From an uncultured Pelagibacteraceae bacterium (GTDB taxonomy: Bacteria; Pseudomonadota; Alphaproteobacteria; Pelagibacterales; Pelagibacteraceae), in NCBI GenBank assembly GCA_902595885.1, contig CACJRQ010000001.1, forward strand, positions 124,001 through 188,000: DNA of 64,000 nucleotides, written 5' to 3'. The number at the start of each line of letters is the position of its first letter. Positions within the stretch are counted from its first letter, which is position 1. Made by a program: the position numbers and the translations under genes. Shown piece by piece: positions 19,052 through 27,285 of the stretch. Below the pieces are notes generated by a model. It searched no databases. It saw nothing but the letters and a program-made list of their open reading frames with translations, and had not been told where the DNA came from.

Positions 19052-21625
19052 TTATGCAACCATACTCTCTGCTTTTTGTAAATCAACAGCTACAAGCTGA
19101 CTAATTCCTTTTTGAGGCATAGTAACCCCATATAGTCTGTTCATTTTTGACATGGTTAAAGCATGATGAGTTACAATTATGAATTTGGTATTGGTTATTT
19201 TTATTAATTCCTCAAGTAGACTACAAAATCTTGTTACGTTAGCATCATCAAGTGGCGCATCAACCTCATCTAATACACATATAGGTGAAGGGTTTGTTAA
19301 AAATACTGCAAATATTAAAGAGAGGGCAGTTAATGCTTGTTCGCCTCCAGATAACAAAGTTATAGATTGCAGTCTTTTTCCTGGAGGACTAACTAACATT
19401 TCTAAGCCTGCCTCAAGTGGATCATCAGAGTCCACCAATTCCAATTTAGCATTTCCACCATTAAAAAGTTTTGTATAAACTTCATTAAATTTTCTATTAA
19501 CTTTTTCAAAAGCTTCAATTAATCTTTCCCTTCCTTTTTGATTAAGTTCATTGATGCTATCTTTCAGTTTCACGATAGCGGTAACAAGATCGGCACGATC
19601 CTGTTCCATTTTTTTTATCTCTTCTTCATATTTACTCGTTTCTTCATCTGCTTTTAAATTTACAGACCCTAATTTTTCTCTTTCTTGTTTTTTTTTGTCC
19701 AAAGCATCTTCTTGATCAACTGGATTTGGAAGTTCTTCTACTCCATTTAAATTTGAATTTTCTAAAACATTATTTTCATTCAAGTTTAGCTCAGAACTAA
19801 TTCTATCAAGGAGATCACTTTTCCTTTTTTGAAGACCTTCTATTGTGGCACCTGAGCTTGCTTTTCTCTCTCTGATTTGAATTGATTGTTCTTGTATTTC
19901 ATTTAATTGTGTTCTCAACATTTCAATTTTTTGATCTGTTTCATCTATAATCGCTTCATTATCAATTTTTTCTTTGTCTGAAATTCTTAAATTTTCTGAA
20001 ATTTGACCTTTTCTTTCTGCTTGTGCTCTAGGTTGATTTTCTAAATCACTTAATTGTTTTGATAATTTTTCTTTCCTTTGTGTAAGTTCATTAACCATCT
20101 TTTCAGAGTTAGCTAATAAATTTTTCCAACTTTCTATTTCCGTTTCAATAGTTTTAATTCTTTCATTTCTTTTTATAGACTCGTTTTTAATTGATTGATT
20201 TTTACTATATGCATCTGCATATTTTTCTTGAAGTAATTTTATGTTTTCTGATTTTTCACTAACTCCCAATAGTTCACTTCTAGACCTCTCATTTTTTAAA
20301 TCATTTATAAAGCTATCTAGCTCCATATTACATCTATCTAGCAGTGTTACTGCTTGATTTATTTCATTAGTATCAATTAATTCTTTTATCCTTGATATTG
20401 TATTTTTTACATTTCTTATTGGACCAATACTTATATTTACAGTTTCTTCTGCCAAACTGTTTACAACTTCATCAACAGCTTTCTGTTCCTCTTTAAGTTT
20501 ATTTTTTGCACTTTCTAACTCTTCATTTGATAATTTTTCTGTTTCAAAGTACTTCGAGTCTGTTTCAATTAATTCAGTTTTTTCTTCCTTTAATCTTTTT
20601 TCATTTGAGTTAGCGTCTATAATTATCCCTTTTTCTCTAGTGATATCATCATCAAGTGTTTGAATTGATTTTTTGATGCTTTCTATCTCATCTTGAATTC
20701 TTGTATTTTCCTCATCTAAACTTTGAAGTTCTAAATTAAGTCTTTGAATACGAGATAGGTTTTCTATATTTTTCTCTCTTAACGGGTTCACTTTATCCGT
20801 AAAAGTTTTAATTGAATTTTCTAATTCAGATATTTTGTTGTTAAATCCTTCTACTTCTCCTTCTGCCTCAGTATTAATTTCATCTTCTATTCTAATTTCT
20901 TTGTCTATTTCCACTAATTTTAAATAATATAATCCTGCTTCAATTTTTTTAATTTGATCTGAAATTAGTTTGTATTTTGTTGCCTCTTCGGCTTGTTTTT
21001 GAAGGTTTGCTAATTGTTTTTCTTGTTGTCTTCTTAACTCATCTGCTCTTTTTAAGTTATTTTCAGCAGCACCTAATCTTAATTCTGCTTCATGTCTTCT
21101 AACGTGTAAACCTGAAATTCCTGCGGCTTCCTCTAAAATAGCTCTTCTATCTGTTGGTTTTGCAGTTACTAAAGCACCTATTCTTCCTTGACTAATCATA
21201 GATGGAGAGTGTGCACCAGTAGAAAGATCTGCAAAAAACATTTGCGCATCCCTTGCTCTTACTTCTTTATCATTTATGTAAAATTTAGATCCTTTATCTT
21301 TTTCTATTTTTCTTCTAATTTGAATTTGTTCTAATTCTCTATATTGAATAGGACCTTCTTTATCTTTATTTTCAACTTCGATTGAAACTTCTGCAATGTT
21401 TTTTGAGGCTTTATTAGATGTTCCTGAAAAAATAACATCCTCCATACCGGATCCACGCATACTTTTTGCAGAGGTCTCTCCCATTACCCACCTTAAAGAC
21501 TCTACAATATTAGATTTACCACAGCCGTTTGGGCCCACTATTCCCGTAAGACCATCTTCAATTAAGAAGTTGGTTTTTTCTGCAAAAGATTTAAATCCGT
21601 TTAATTGGATTTTTTTAAACTCCAT
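19052..21625 (-). CDS. smc: Chromosome segregation SMC-family ATPase, short form apparently without a hinge
   Basis: SMC ATPases organise and help segregate the chromosome. The N-terminal head has the Walker A loop GPNGCGKSN at residues 31-39, and the conserved start NGFKSFAEKT. The C-terminal head has the signature LSGGEQALTALSLIFAVF near residue 758 and Walker B CVLDEVDAPLDDANV near 783. The pre-head motif GSVNLKADEE is also kept. The protein is 857 residues against roughly 1150-1190 in most bacteria. The centre (about 390-500) shows heptad-like, charged sequence and no glycine-rich globular hinge. MukB and Rad50 are excluded by the head sequences. It lies between a DsbA-like gene and the F0 genes. 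Confidence 0.9.
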   Translation of the reverse strand: MEFKKIQLNGFKSFAEKTNFLIEDGLTGIVGPNGCGKSNIVESLRWVMGETSAKSMRGSGMEDVIFSGTSNKASKNIAEVSIEVENKDKEGPIQYRELEQIQIRRKIEKDKGSKFYINDKEVRARDAQMFFADLSTGAHSPSMISQGRIGALVTAKPTDRRAILEEAAGISGLHVRRHEAELRLGAAENNLKRADELRRQQEKQLANLQKQAEEATKYKLISDQIKKIEAGLYYLKLVEIDKEIRIEDEINTEAEGEVEGFNNKISELENSIKTFTDKVNPLREKNIENLSRIQRLNLELQSLDEENTRIQDEIESIKKSIQTLDDDITREKGIIIDANSNEKRLKEEKTELIETDSKYFETEKLSNEELESAKNKLKEEQKAVDEVVNSLAEETVNISIGPIRNVKNTISRIKELIDTNEINQAVTLLDRCNMELDSFINDLKNERSRSELLGVSEKSENIKLLQEKYADAYSKNQSIKNESIKRNERIKTIETEIESWKNLLANSEKMVNELTQRKEKLSKQLSDLENQPRAQAERKGQISENLRISDKEKIDNEAIIDETDQKIEMLRTQLNEIQEQSIQIRERKASSGATIEGLQKRKSDLLDRISSELNLNENNVLENSNLNGVEELPNPVDQEDALDKKKQEREKLGSVNLKADEETSKYEEEIKKMEQDRADLVTAIVKLKDSINELNQKGRERLIEAFEKVNRKFNEVYTKLFNGGNAKLELVDSDDPLEAGLEMLVSPPGKRLQSITLLSGGEQALTALSLIFAVFLTNPSPICVLDEVDAPLDDANVTRFCSLLEELIKITNTKFIIVTHHALTMSKMNRLYGVTMPQKGISQLVAVDLQKAESMVA

Positions 21626-21633
21626 GCACTAAC

Positions 21634-22212
21634 TTATATCAGTTTTTCCAGCGCTTTTTTTAAATTTTTATAATTAAGAGTTTTTTCAAATTTTTCGTTG
21701 TTAATAATAATCGTAGGAGTTGAGCTCACTTTGAAGTTTTTAGTACCATCGATTCGATCATTTAAAACAAAATCCTCAATTTCTTTATTGTTTACACAAG
21801 AATCGAAATCAATACTAAACCCTTCATTTTTCAAAAATTTTTGCAGATTTTTATTTGCCTCCTCTATTGAACTTCCTTTTACCCATTTTTGTTGATTAGC
21901 GTATAAACTCTCAAGGATATCAGAGTTTCCGTCATTTTTACATTGAGCAACTTTTGATGCATTGAAGGCTGCAATATCTAACGGAAAATGTCGAAATTCA
22001 ATCTTAGCGATCCCAGTATCAAGAAATTCTTTTTTAAGTTCAGGGAAAACATTTTTGTGAAAATTAGCACAATGACTGCAAGTTAACGATTCAAAAGCTA
22101 TAATGGTTATTTTTGCATCTTTATTACCAACAGTTATCCTTTTAATTTCTTCAGCTTGTACATTTAACACTGTAGTAAAAAGTATTAATAATAAGAATAT
22201 AATTTTTTTCAT
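21634..22212 (-). CDS. DsbA-like periplasmic thiol-disulphide protein
   Basis: The 192-residue protein has a cleavable signal peptide (KKIIFLLLILFTTVLNVQAE) and a thioredoxin fold with an inserted helical part. The active site is CSHC in SLTCSHCANFHKN. The cis-proline loop is SSTPTIIIN. Such proteins oxidise or isomerise disulphides in the periplasm. The similarity is to the DsbA/BdbD-like DSBA thioredoxin group (thioredoxin_4 type) common in alphaproteobacteria. It starts with an ATGA overlap on the dciA stop and ends eight bases before smc. Confidence 0.9.
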   Translation of the reverse strand: MKKIIFLLLILFTTVLNVQAEEIKRITVGNKDAKITIIAFESLTCSHCANFHKNVFPELKKEFLDTGIAKIEFRHFPLDIAAFNASKVAQCKNDGNSDILESLYANQQKWVKGSSIEEANKNLQKFLKNEGFSIDFDSCVNNKEIEDFVLNDRIDGTKNFKVSSTPTIIINNEKFEKTLNYKNLKKALEKLI

Positions 22213-22697
22213 TTCTCTCTAAAAACCTTGGTTAACTCTGTTAATGATTTTTTAATTTTTTCGTTTTTAACATCTTTAATTTTATCTTGATATTTACTAA
22301 TTGCCACATTTTTAACTTTTGTGTCACTCGAGCCTGTCATTTCATGTTCATCATCAAAACTTATGAATTTAAGCTTTTCAACAACAGAATAGCCAAAAAA
22401 GTTATTCATTTTATTTAAAATATCTTTCTTCGAATATTCTACGTCAACCTCATGTCCTCGTTTGACCATAACTACTAAGGTGCTAACACCAAATTTATTT
22501 GAGTTTTTAAATGTTTTTGGATAGCAAATTTTAAATAATTCACTTCCAACTAAATATTTCCAATTGCTCAGTGTTTCTGAATATACATGACCTTTTTTAT
22601 TAATTATTTTTTTGACATTTTTTGGCAAAGTGTCTTTGAAAGATCTTAATCCTTGAATGCTAGCGTTTCTCTGCTTAGTATTATTTTTAGATTGCAT
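22209..22697 (-). CDS. dciA: DciA family protein (DUF721), likely DnaB helicase loader
   Basis: The 162-residue protein contains the DUF721 core: NWKYLVGSELFKICYPKTF followed by STLVVMVKRGHEVDVEYSKKDILNKMNNFFG. DciA is the widespread bacterial operator of the replicative helicase DnaB in species without DnaC or DnaI. The C-terminal 45 residues are Lys/Asp-rich and look disordered. The start codon is back to back with that of mutY on the other strand (CATATG at 22695-22700). Assignment rests on domain resemblance; function in this organism is inferred. Confidence 0.82.
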   Translation of the reverse strand: MQSKNNTKQRNASIQGLRSFKDTLPKNVKKIINKKGHVYSETLSNWKYLVGSELFKICYPKTFKNSNKFGVSTLVVMVKRGHEVDVEYSKKDILNKMNNFFGYSVVEKLKFISFDDEHEMTGSSDTKVKNVAISKYQDKIKDVKNEKIKKSLTELTKVFREK

Positions 22698-23684
22698 ATG
22701 AAAGATCCAATAATAACAAATAATATTCTTAATTGGTATGATTTAAATAAAAGATCTTTACCTTGGAGAAAGAATGTTTCTCAAACAAAAAAGCAATACT
22801 ATACTTTAGTTAGTGAATTTATGTTGCAGCAAACCCAGGTTGCAACGGTAATACCTTACTTTAACAGATTTATAAAAAATATTCCTACAATTGAAAAATT
22901 GTCTAAATATGATGATAGAAAATTAATTAAACTTTGGGAGGGTCTTGGATACTATTCAAGAGTAAGAAATTTAAAAAAAACAGCTCAAATAGTTGTTAAA
23001 AATTTTAATAAAAAAATACCTAGAAATTTTGAAGATTTAAAGTCTCTTCCAGGTATTGGAGATTATACGGCAAGTGCAATTTCTGCAATTGCATTCAATG
23101 AACCAATAATCCCTCTAGATGGTAATATTGAAAGAGTTTTAAAGAGATACTTATTTTTAAAAAAACAATATCAAATAAAAAAAGAAAATCTACACGAGAA
23201 GAAAAAAATTTTTGGAACATCTATCAAAAGGTCTAGCGATTATGCTCAAGCTTTAATGGAATTAGGAGCACTAATTTGTAAACCTGTCAGTCCTAATTGT
23301 AAGAACTGTCCATTAGTAAAAAAATGTAAATCATTTAAAAATAAAAATTTTGATTTAGTAAAATTTAAGAAAAAAGATAAGGAAACATTTTACAAGCTAA
23401 ATGTTTATAAGAAAAATAATCATTATTTATTGATCAAAAATAACAAATTTAATTTTTTGAAAAATTTTAATATCTTTCCAATGGAGGAAGTAAATAATCC
23501 TAAAAATTTTGATAAAGATTTGAATTTTAAAATGTCTAATATGAGTATGAATATTAAAATTGAATTTAAAAATAAATATAATTTAAATGAAAATAATTAT
23601 TGGATTGATCCAACAAAGCTTCAAAATTATACACTGCCAACATTTACAAAAAAGATAGTAAAATTTTTAGAAAGTCATAAATGA
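22698..23684 (+). CDS. mutY: A/G-specific adenine DNA glycosylase
   Basis: MutY removes adenine mispaired with 8-oxoguanine. I place the start at the ATG 22698 (MKDPIITNNILNWYDLNKRSLPWR), since the track start lies inside dciA. The product has 328 residues. Visible motifs are FMLQQTQVATVIPYFNRF, the helix-hairpin-helix LPGIGDYTASAISAIAF with the catalytic aspartate downstream (PLDGNIERVL), and the iron-sulphur ligands CKPVSPNCKNCPLVKKC (C-x6-C-x2-C-x5-C). The C-terminal 100 residues, normally the 8-oxoG-recognising NUDIX-like domain, are diverged. The gene ends with an ATGA overlap on the next gene. Confidence 0.96.
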   Translation: MKDPIITNNILNWYDLNKRSLPWRKNVSQTKKQYYTLVSEFMLQQTQVATVIPYFNRFIKNIPTIEKLSKYDDRKLIKLWEGLGYYSRVRNLKKTAQIVVKNFNKKIPRNFEDLKSLPGIGDYTASAISAIAFNEPIIPLDGNIERVLKRYLFLKKQYQIKKENLHEKKKIFGTSIKRSSDYAQALMELGALICKPVSPNCKNCPLVKKCKSFKNKNFDLVKFKKKDKETFYKLNVYKKNNHYLLIKNNKFNFLKNFNIFPMEEVNNPKNFDKDLNFKMSNMSMNIKIEFKNKYNLNENNYWIDPTKLQNYTLPTFTKKIVKFLESHK

Positions 23685-24823
23685 AAAAAATAGCAATAAT
23701 TGGTGCTGGAATTTCTGGTTTGTATATTGCCAATTTATTTAAAGATCATAAGGATTATCAGGTTACGATTTATGAAAAAAGGAATTCAATAGAAATTGAA
23801 GAAGGCTATGGAATTCAGTTGTCGGTAAATAGCGTAAAGCTTTTAAATAAAATAGGCTTCACTTCTTTCACTGAAGAAGAAAAATTTAATCCAAAAAAAA
23901 TTGATTTTTATGAAATTAAAAATTCAAAAAAAATTTGTGACTTAGACATTTCAAAATTTAATTCTGAAGATTGTAAATACACAACATTGAAAAGATCAAA
24001 ATTACTTCAATTTTTAAAAAAACAAATAAACGAAGATATAATTAAATATAACCACAGTATTGAACAGATTGATTACGACAAAGATTCAATAAAATTAATA
24101 TTTGATAAAAATAATATAACTTGTGATTACTTAATTATTTCAGACGGTGTGTTTTCTAAGGGAAAGTTATTAATTTCAACTAATAAATCAAAACCAATTT
24201 ACAATGATACGATTGCTATTAGGGGCACTATATCGAGAGAAAATTTTCAAAATATAAATGAAGAAAATATTTCTTTGTTTTTAGGACCGAATTTTCATTA
24301 TGTCGTTTATCCAATTAATAATGATAAAAATTTAAATTTTATTGGCATTTTAAAACATAAATTAAATTCAAATGAGCAAGAGAACTATAATCTTTTTACC
24401 GATAGTTCTTTTATAAAAAATATTAAGTTTAAATTATCTCAAAAAGTTTCTCAAAGTTTTTTGGAAAGTCTTCAAAATATTAAATTATTTCCAATATTTG
24501 TAAGTAAAAATTTATATAATCCTCCAAAAAATATATTCCTTGTAGGAGATGCATTTTTTGCTTTTTCACCTTCATTTGCGCAGGGAGCTTCCCAATCAAT
24601 TGAGGGGGCTAATGAATTATATGAAAGTTTAATAAATAATAATAATTTTTATGATATCAGATTAAAGAGGGTAAAAATGATTAATAGTAGATCTAATTTC
24701 AATCAATATGCCTTCCATTTATCAAATCCAATTATGATCATATTTAGAAATATTTTTTTAAAACTTTTAACTAAAAATAAAAAATTTTTAGAAAGTTATT
24801 TGGGTAAAATTTATAAAAGTTAA
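23681..24823 (+). CDS. FAD-dependent monooxygenase (aromatic hydroxylase family)
   Basis: The 380-residue protein has the FAD-binding GAGISGLYIANLF start and a C-terminal FAD motif, FLVGDAFFAFSPSFAQGASQSIEGA. This resembles salicylate hydroxylase and zeaxanthin epoxidase-like enzymes; the usual GDAxH is GDAFF here. Substrates of this group include aromatic acids, carotenoids and ubiquinone precursors, so no specific function is assigned. It is translationally coupled to mutY. Its stop codon shares the palindrome TTAA with the ccrM stop on the opposite strand. Confidence 0.8.
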   Translation: MKKIAIIGAGISGLYIANLFKDHKDYQVTIYEKRNSIEIEEGYGIQLSVNSVKLLNKIGFTSFTEEEKFNPKKIDFYEIKNSKKICDLDISKFNSEDCKYTTLKRSKLLQFLKKQINEDIIKYNHSIEQIDYDKDSIKLIFDKNNITCDYLIISDGVFSKGKLLISTNKSKPIYNDTIAIRGTISRENFQNINEENISLFLGPNFHYVVYPINNDKNLNFIGILKHKLNSNEQENYNLFTDSSFIKNIKFKLSQKVSQSFLESLQNIKLFPIFVSKNLYNPPKNIFLVGDAFFAFSPSFAQGASQSIEGANELYESLINNNNFYDIRLKRVKMINSRSNFNQYAFHLSNPIMIIFRNIFLKLLTKNKKFLESYLGKIYKS

Positions 24824-25890
24824 TTTTTAGAAATTAATCTTTGTCTTAGATAATCAATAGGATAAGTTCGTCCATTTATATCACAGTGCCAAAAAGTCCA
24901 TCCGTTGCAACTTTCAGCTCCTAAAATAGTAGCCGCAACTTTGTGTATAGAACCCTCTGCTTGATTATGTTTTATACTACCATCAGCCATAATTCTGGCT
25001 GTTATTTTTTTCTTATTATCAAAAATATTAGTTCCAGGTTTAATTATTCCAAGCTCAACTAACGAACCAAAAGGAATTCTTGGTTTTGATCTATTATTTT
25101 TTAGCGTATCTAACAAATCATCCTCAATAGGCTTTGTAGTTTTTAAGCGTTGTTCAGCAGCTTTAAAATAATTTTTTTCTTTTTCTATTCCGAAATAATT
25201 TCTTCCTAGTTTTTTTGCTACGGTAGCTGTTGTTCCTGATCCTAAAAAAGGATCAAGAATGAGGTCATTTTTATTAGATGTAGCTAGTAAAATTCTATGT
25301 AAAAGTGCTTCTGGTTTTTGCGTGGAGTGAATTTTTTTTCCATCCTTTTTAAGTCTTTCAGATCCATTGCATATTGGAAGATCCCAATTAGATCTCATTT
25401 GCAAATCATCATTTAAACATTTTAAAGATTGATAATTGAATGTGTATTTTGATTTTTCACTTTTAGATGCCCATATTAATGTTTCATGAGCATTAGTAAA
25501 ACGTGTCCCTCTAAAATTTGGCATTGGATTATTTTTATTCCAAATAACATCGTTTAAAATCCAGAAACCTAAATTTTGTATTGCTGTGCCAACTCTAAAA
25601 ATATTATGGTAGCTTCCTATAACCCAAATTGCTCCATCTTTTTTTAAAATTCTCTTACATTCACTAAGCCATTCATAAGTAAAATCATCATATTTTTTAA
25701 AATTTTCAAATTGATCCCATTTATCATTTACCGCACTAACCTTTGATCTATCTGGTCTAGTTAATTCACTTTTTAATTGTAAGTTGTAAGGAGGATCTGC
25801 AAAAATTAAATCAAAAGTTTCACGTGGAATTTTTTTTAATTCTTCGAGACTATCTCCATTTATTATTTTATTTTTGAAATCAATTTTCAT
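24820..25890 (-). CDS. ccrM: CcrM-type adenine-N6 DNA methyltransferase (GANTC)
   Basis: CcrM methylates adenine in GANTC and couples gene expression to replication in alphaproteobacteria. The 356 residues match the Caulobacter enzyme in length. Beta-class motif order is seen: DPPYNLQL near residue 33, then DPFLGSGTTATVAKKLGRNY in the middle. The extra C-terminal domain begins PRIPFGSLVELGIIKPGT and ends NGWTFWHCDINGRTYPIDYLR, a region specific to CcrM-like enzymes. No restriction enzyme gene is nearby, so it is an orphan methyltransferase. Its promoter contains three GANTC sites. Confidence 0.95.
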   Translation of the reverse strand: MKIDFKNKIINGDSLEELKKIPRETFDLIFADPPYNLQLKSELTRPDRSKVSAVNDKWDQFENFKKYDDFTYEWLSECKRILKKDGAIWVIGSYHNIFRVGTAIQNLGFWILNDVIWNKNNPMPNFRGTRFTNAHETLIWASKSEKSKYTFNYQSLKCLNDDLQMRSNWDLPICNGSERLKKDGKKIHSTQKPEALLHRILLATSNKNDLILDPFLGSGTTATVAKKLGRNYFGIEKEKNYFKAAEQRLKTTKPIEDDLLDTLKNNRSKPRIPFGSLVELGIIKPGTNIFDNKKKITARIMADGSIKHNQAEGSIHKVAATILGAESCNGWTFWHCDINGRTYPIDYLRQRLISKN

Positions 25891-25902
25891 TTGTAAAAAT
25901 TA

Positions 25903-25931
25903 ATTAGACTCCAAATGGATTCCACGGTCAA
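25903..25931 (-). promoter_or_regulatory. ccrM promoter with GANTC sites
   Basis: On the minus strand TTGACC (25926-25931) and TCTAAT (25903-25908) are separated by exactly 17 bases, a good sigma-70 pattern. GANTC sites lie at 25907-25911 (overlapping the -10 box), 25918-25922 (spacer) and 25951-25955 (20 bases upstream of -35). The transcript would start only about five bases before the ATG. Caulobacter ccrM is known to be controlled by methylation of GANTC sites near its promoter, so autoregulation is plausible here. Confidence 0.7.
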
Positions 25932-25994
25932 CCTGAGATTGAAAAATTTGGATTCAATTAGTGTTTCTTAATTATTAAATAACTAGATGTAGTA

Positions 25995-26555
25995 TTAATT
26001 TATTTTAGATATTGGTGAAAAAGTTTTTCTATGATGTTTGGTAATACCTAATTTTTTTAACGCTTTTAAGTGCTGTTTTGTTCCGTACCCAAAGTTTTTA
26101 TCCCAGTCATAACCTTTATTTTTTTTTGATAAGGTGGTTATAAACTTATCCCTTGATACTTTTGCAATTATTGAAGCTGCCGAAATAGAGGGGATTTTTT
26201 TATCTCCTTTAATTACTGATTTTAAATTATAATTTTCTAACTCTGGAGTTTTGTTTCCATCTATCAGAACGTGTGTTGGTTTTCTATTAAGTTTTTTGAT
26301 GGCTCTTTTCATAGCCAGCAAACTTGCTTGAAGTATATTCAGTTTTTCTATTTCTTTGACAGAAGCTTTGCCTATAGACCAAGTAGAATTTTTTTTTATG
26401 TATCTACATAGATACTCTCTTTCTTTTTTACTTAATGATTTTGAATCTTTTAATAACTTTGAATTAATTGATTTTTTTAAAATTACTGCTGAAGCATAAA
26501 CAGGCCCAATTAAACTTCCTCTACCAACCTCATCAACCCCAGCAATTATCTTCAT
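25995..26555 (-). CDS. rnhB: Ribonuclease HII
   Basis: RNase HII excises ribonucleotides from DNA. The track begins at a TTG, but the following ATG (26553-26555) overlaps the upstream TGA (TGATG) and gives the standard start MKIIAGVDEVGRGSLIGPV. This holds the first catalytic DE pair. Further motifs are VLIDGNKTPEL with another catalytic aspartate and AASIIAKVSRDKFI. With 186 residues it is close to the usual size. It is coupled to the upstream UDG gene and 104 bases ahead of ccrM. Confidence 0.97.
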   Translation of the reverse strand: MKIIAGVDEVGRGSLIGPVYASAVILKKSINSKLLKDSKSLSKKEREYLCRYIKKNSTWSIGKASVKEIEKLNILQASLLAMKRAIKKLNRKPTHVLIDGNKTPELENYNLKSVIKGDKKIPSISAASIIAKVSRDKFITTLSKKNKGYDWDKNFGYGTKQHLKALKKLGITKHHRKTFSPISKIN

Positions 26556-27274
26556 CAAATTTTTAACTTAAGATCTTTGATTTTGTCTCTAATTTTCTTT
26601 AAATCTTCCCATGAGTGTTTTTTATTTTCTGGAAAACGGATTAAATAAGATGGATTAAAAGTTATCATTAAAGGGAATGTTTTGTTTTTTAAAATCACTT
26701 CCTTCCAATGTCCTCTTTCAGTAGTTATTTTTTCACTTATTCCTGTTACAGCCTCCATTGCCGAACTACCCATCAAAACAATAATCTTTGGGTTTATAAT
26801 GGATATATGCTCCTTCAAAAATACTGAGTATCTTTTAATTTCAGTTGAGGTTGGTTTTCTGTCATCAGGTGGTCTAAAATTGATTGCATAACTTGTATAA
26901 ATATTTTGTCTCTTAATGTTGATAGCTATAAGCATTTTGTTAAGAAGTTCGCCCACCTCTCCTCTAAATGGGACACCCAATTTTTCTTCTTCAGCCCCAG
27001 GAGATTCTCCAATTAACATTAAAGGGCTATTTATATTTCCCTCACCTAAAATGATTTTGTTTGAATTTTCTTTCAATTTACAATTTTCAATTGAATTTAT
27101 TTGATCTTTTAAATTTTTAAGTAATTCTTCTTTATTAATTTGCAGGGTGTCATTGTCCGTTTCTAAAATATTAAATCTATTTATTGGCTTATCTGCGAAT
27201 ATAAATTTTGGCTCAATAGTATTAATTAGTTCTTGGTTTAATTTGGTATTTTGATTTATCACTTTTTTAGTCAT
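26555..27274 (-). CDS. Uracil-DNA glycosylase family 4-like protein without the iron-sulphur cysteines
   Basis: Family 4 glycosylases remove uracil from DNA. The catalytic motif GESPGAEEEKLGVPFRGEVG (residues about 89-108) and the C-terminal FNPSYLIRFPENKK match the family's motifs. The extra N-terminal 60 residues are polar. The region that normally reads KCRPPGNR is NFRPPDDRKPT, and the fourth ligand position (C-x2-YL) is RYSVFL. Only one cysteine exists in the whole protein (ENCKL). So the 4Fe-4S cluster of classical members should be absent. It is divergent from the TPR gene with 11 bases between starts. Confidence 0.85.
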   Translation of the reverse strand: MTKKVINQNTKLNQELINTIEPKFIFADKPINRFNILETDNDTLQINKEELLKNLKDQINSIENCKLKENSNKIILGEGNINSPLMLIGESPGAEEEKLGVPFRGEVGELLNKMLIAINIKRQNIYTSYAINFRPPDDRKPTSTEIKRYSVFLKEHISIINPKIIVLMGSSAMEAVTGISEKITTERGHWKEVILKNKTFPLMITFNPSYLIRFPENKKHSWEDLKKIRDKIKDLKLKI

Positions 27275-27285
27275 AGTATGTTTAC

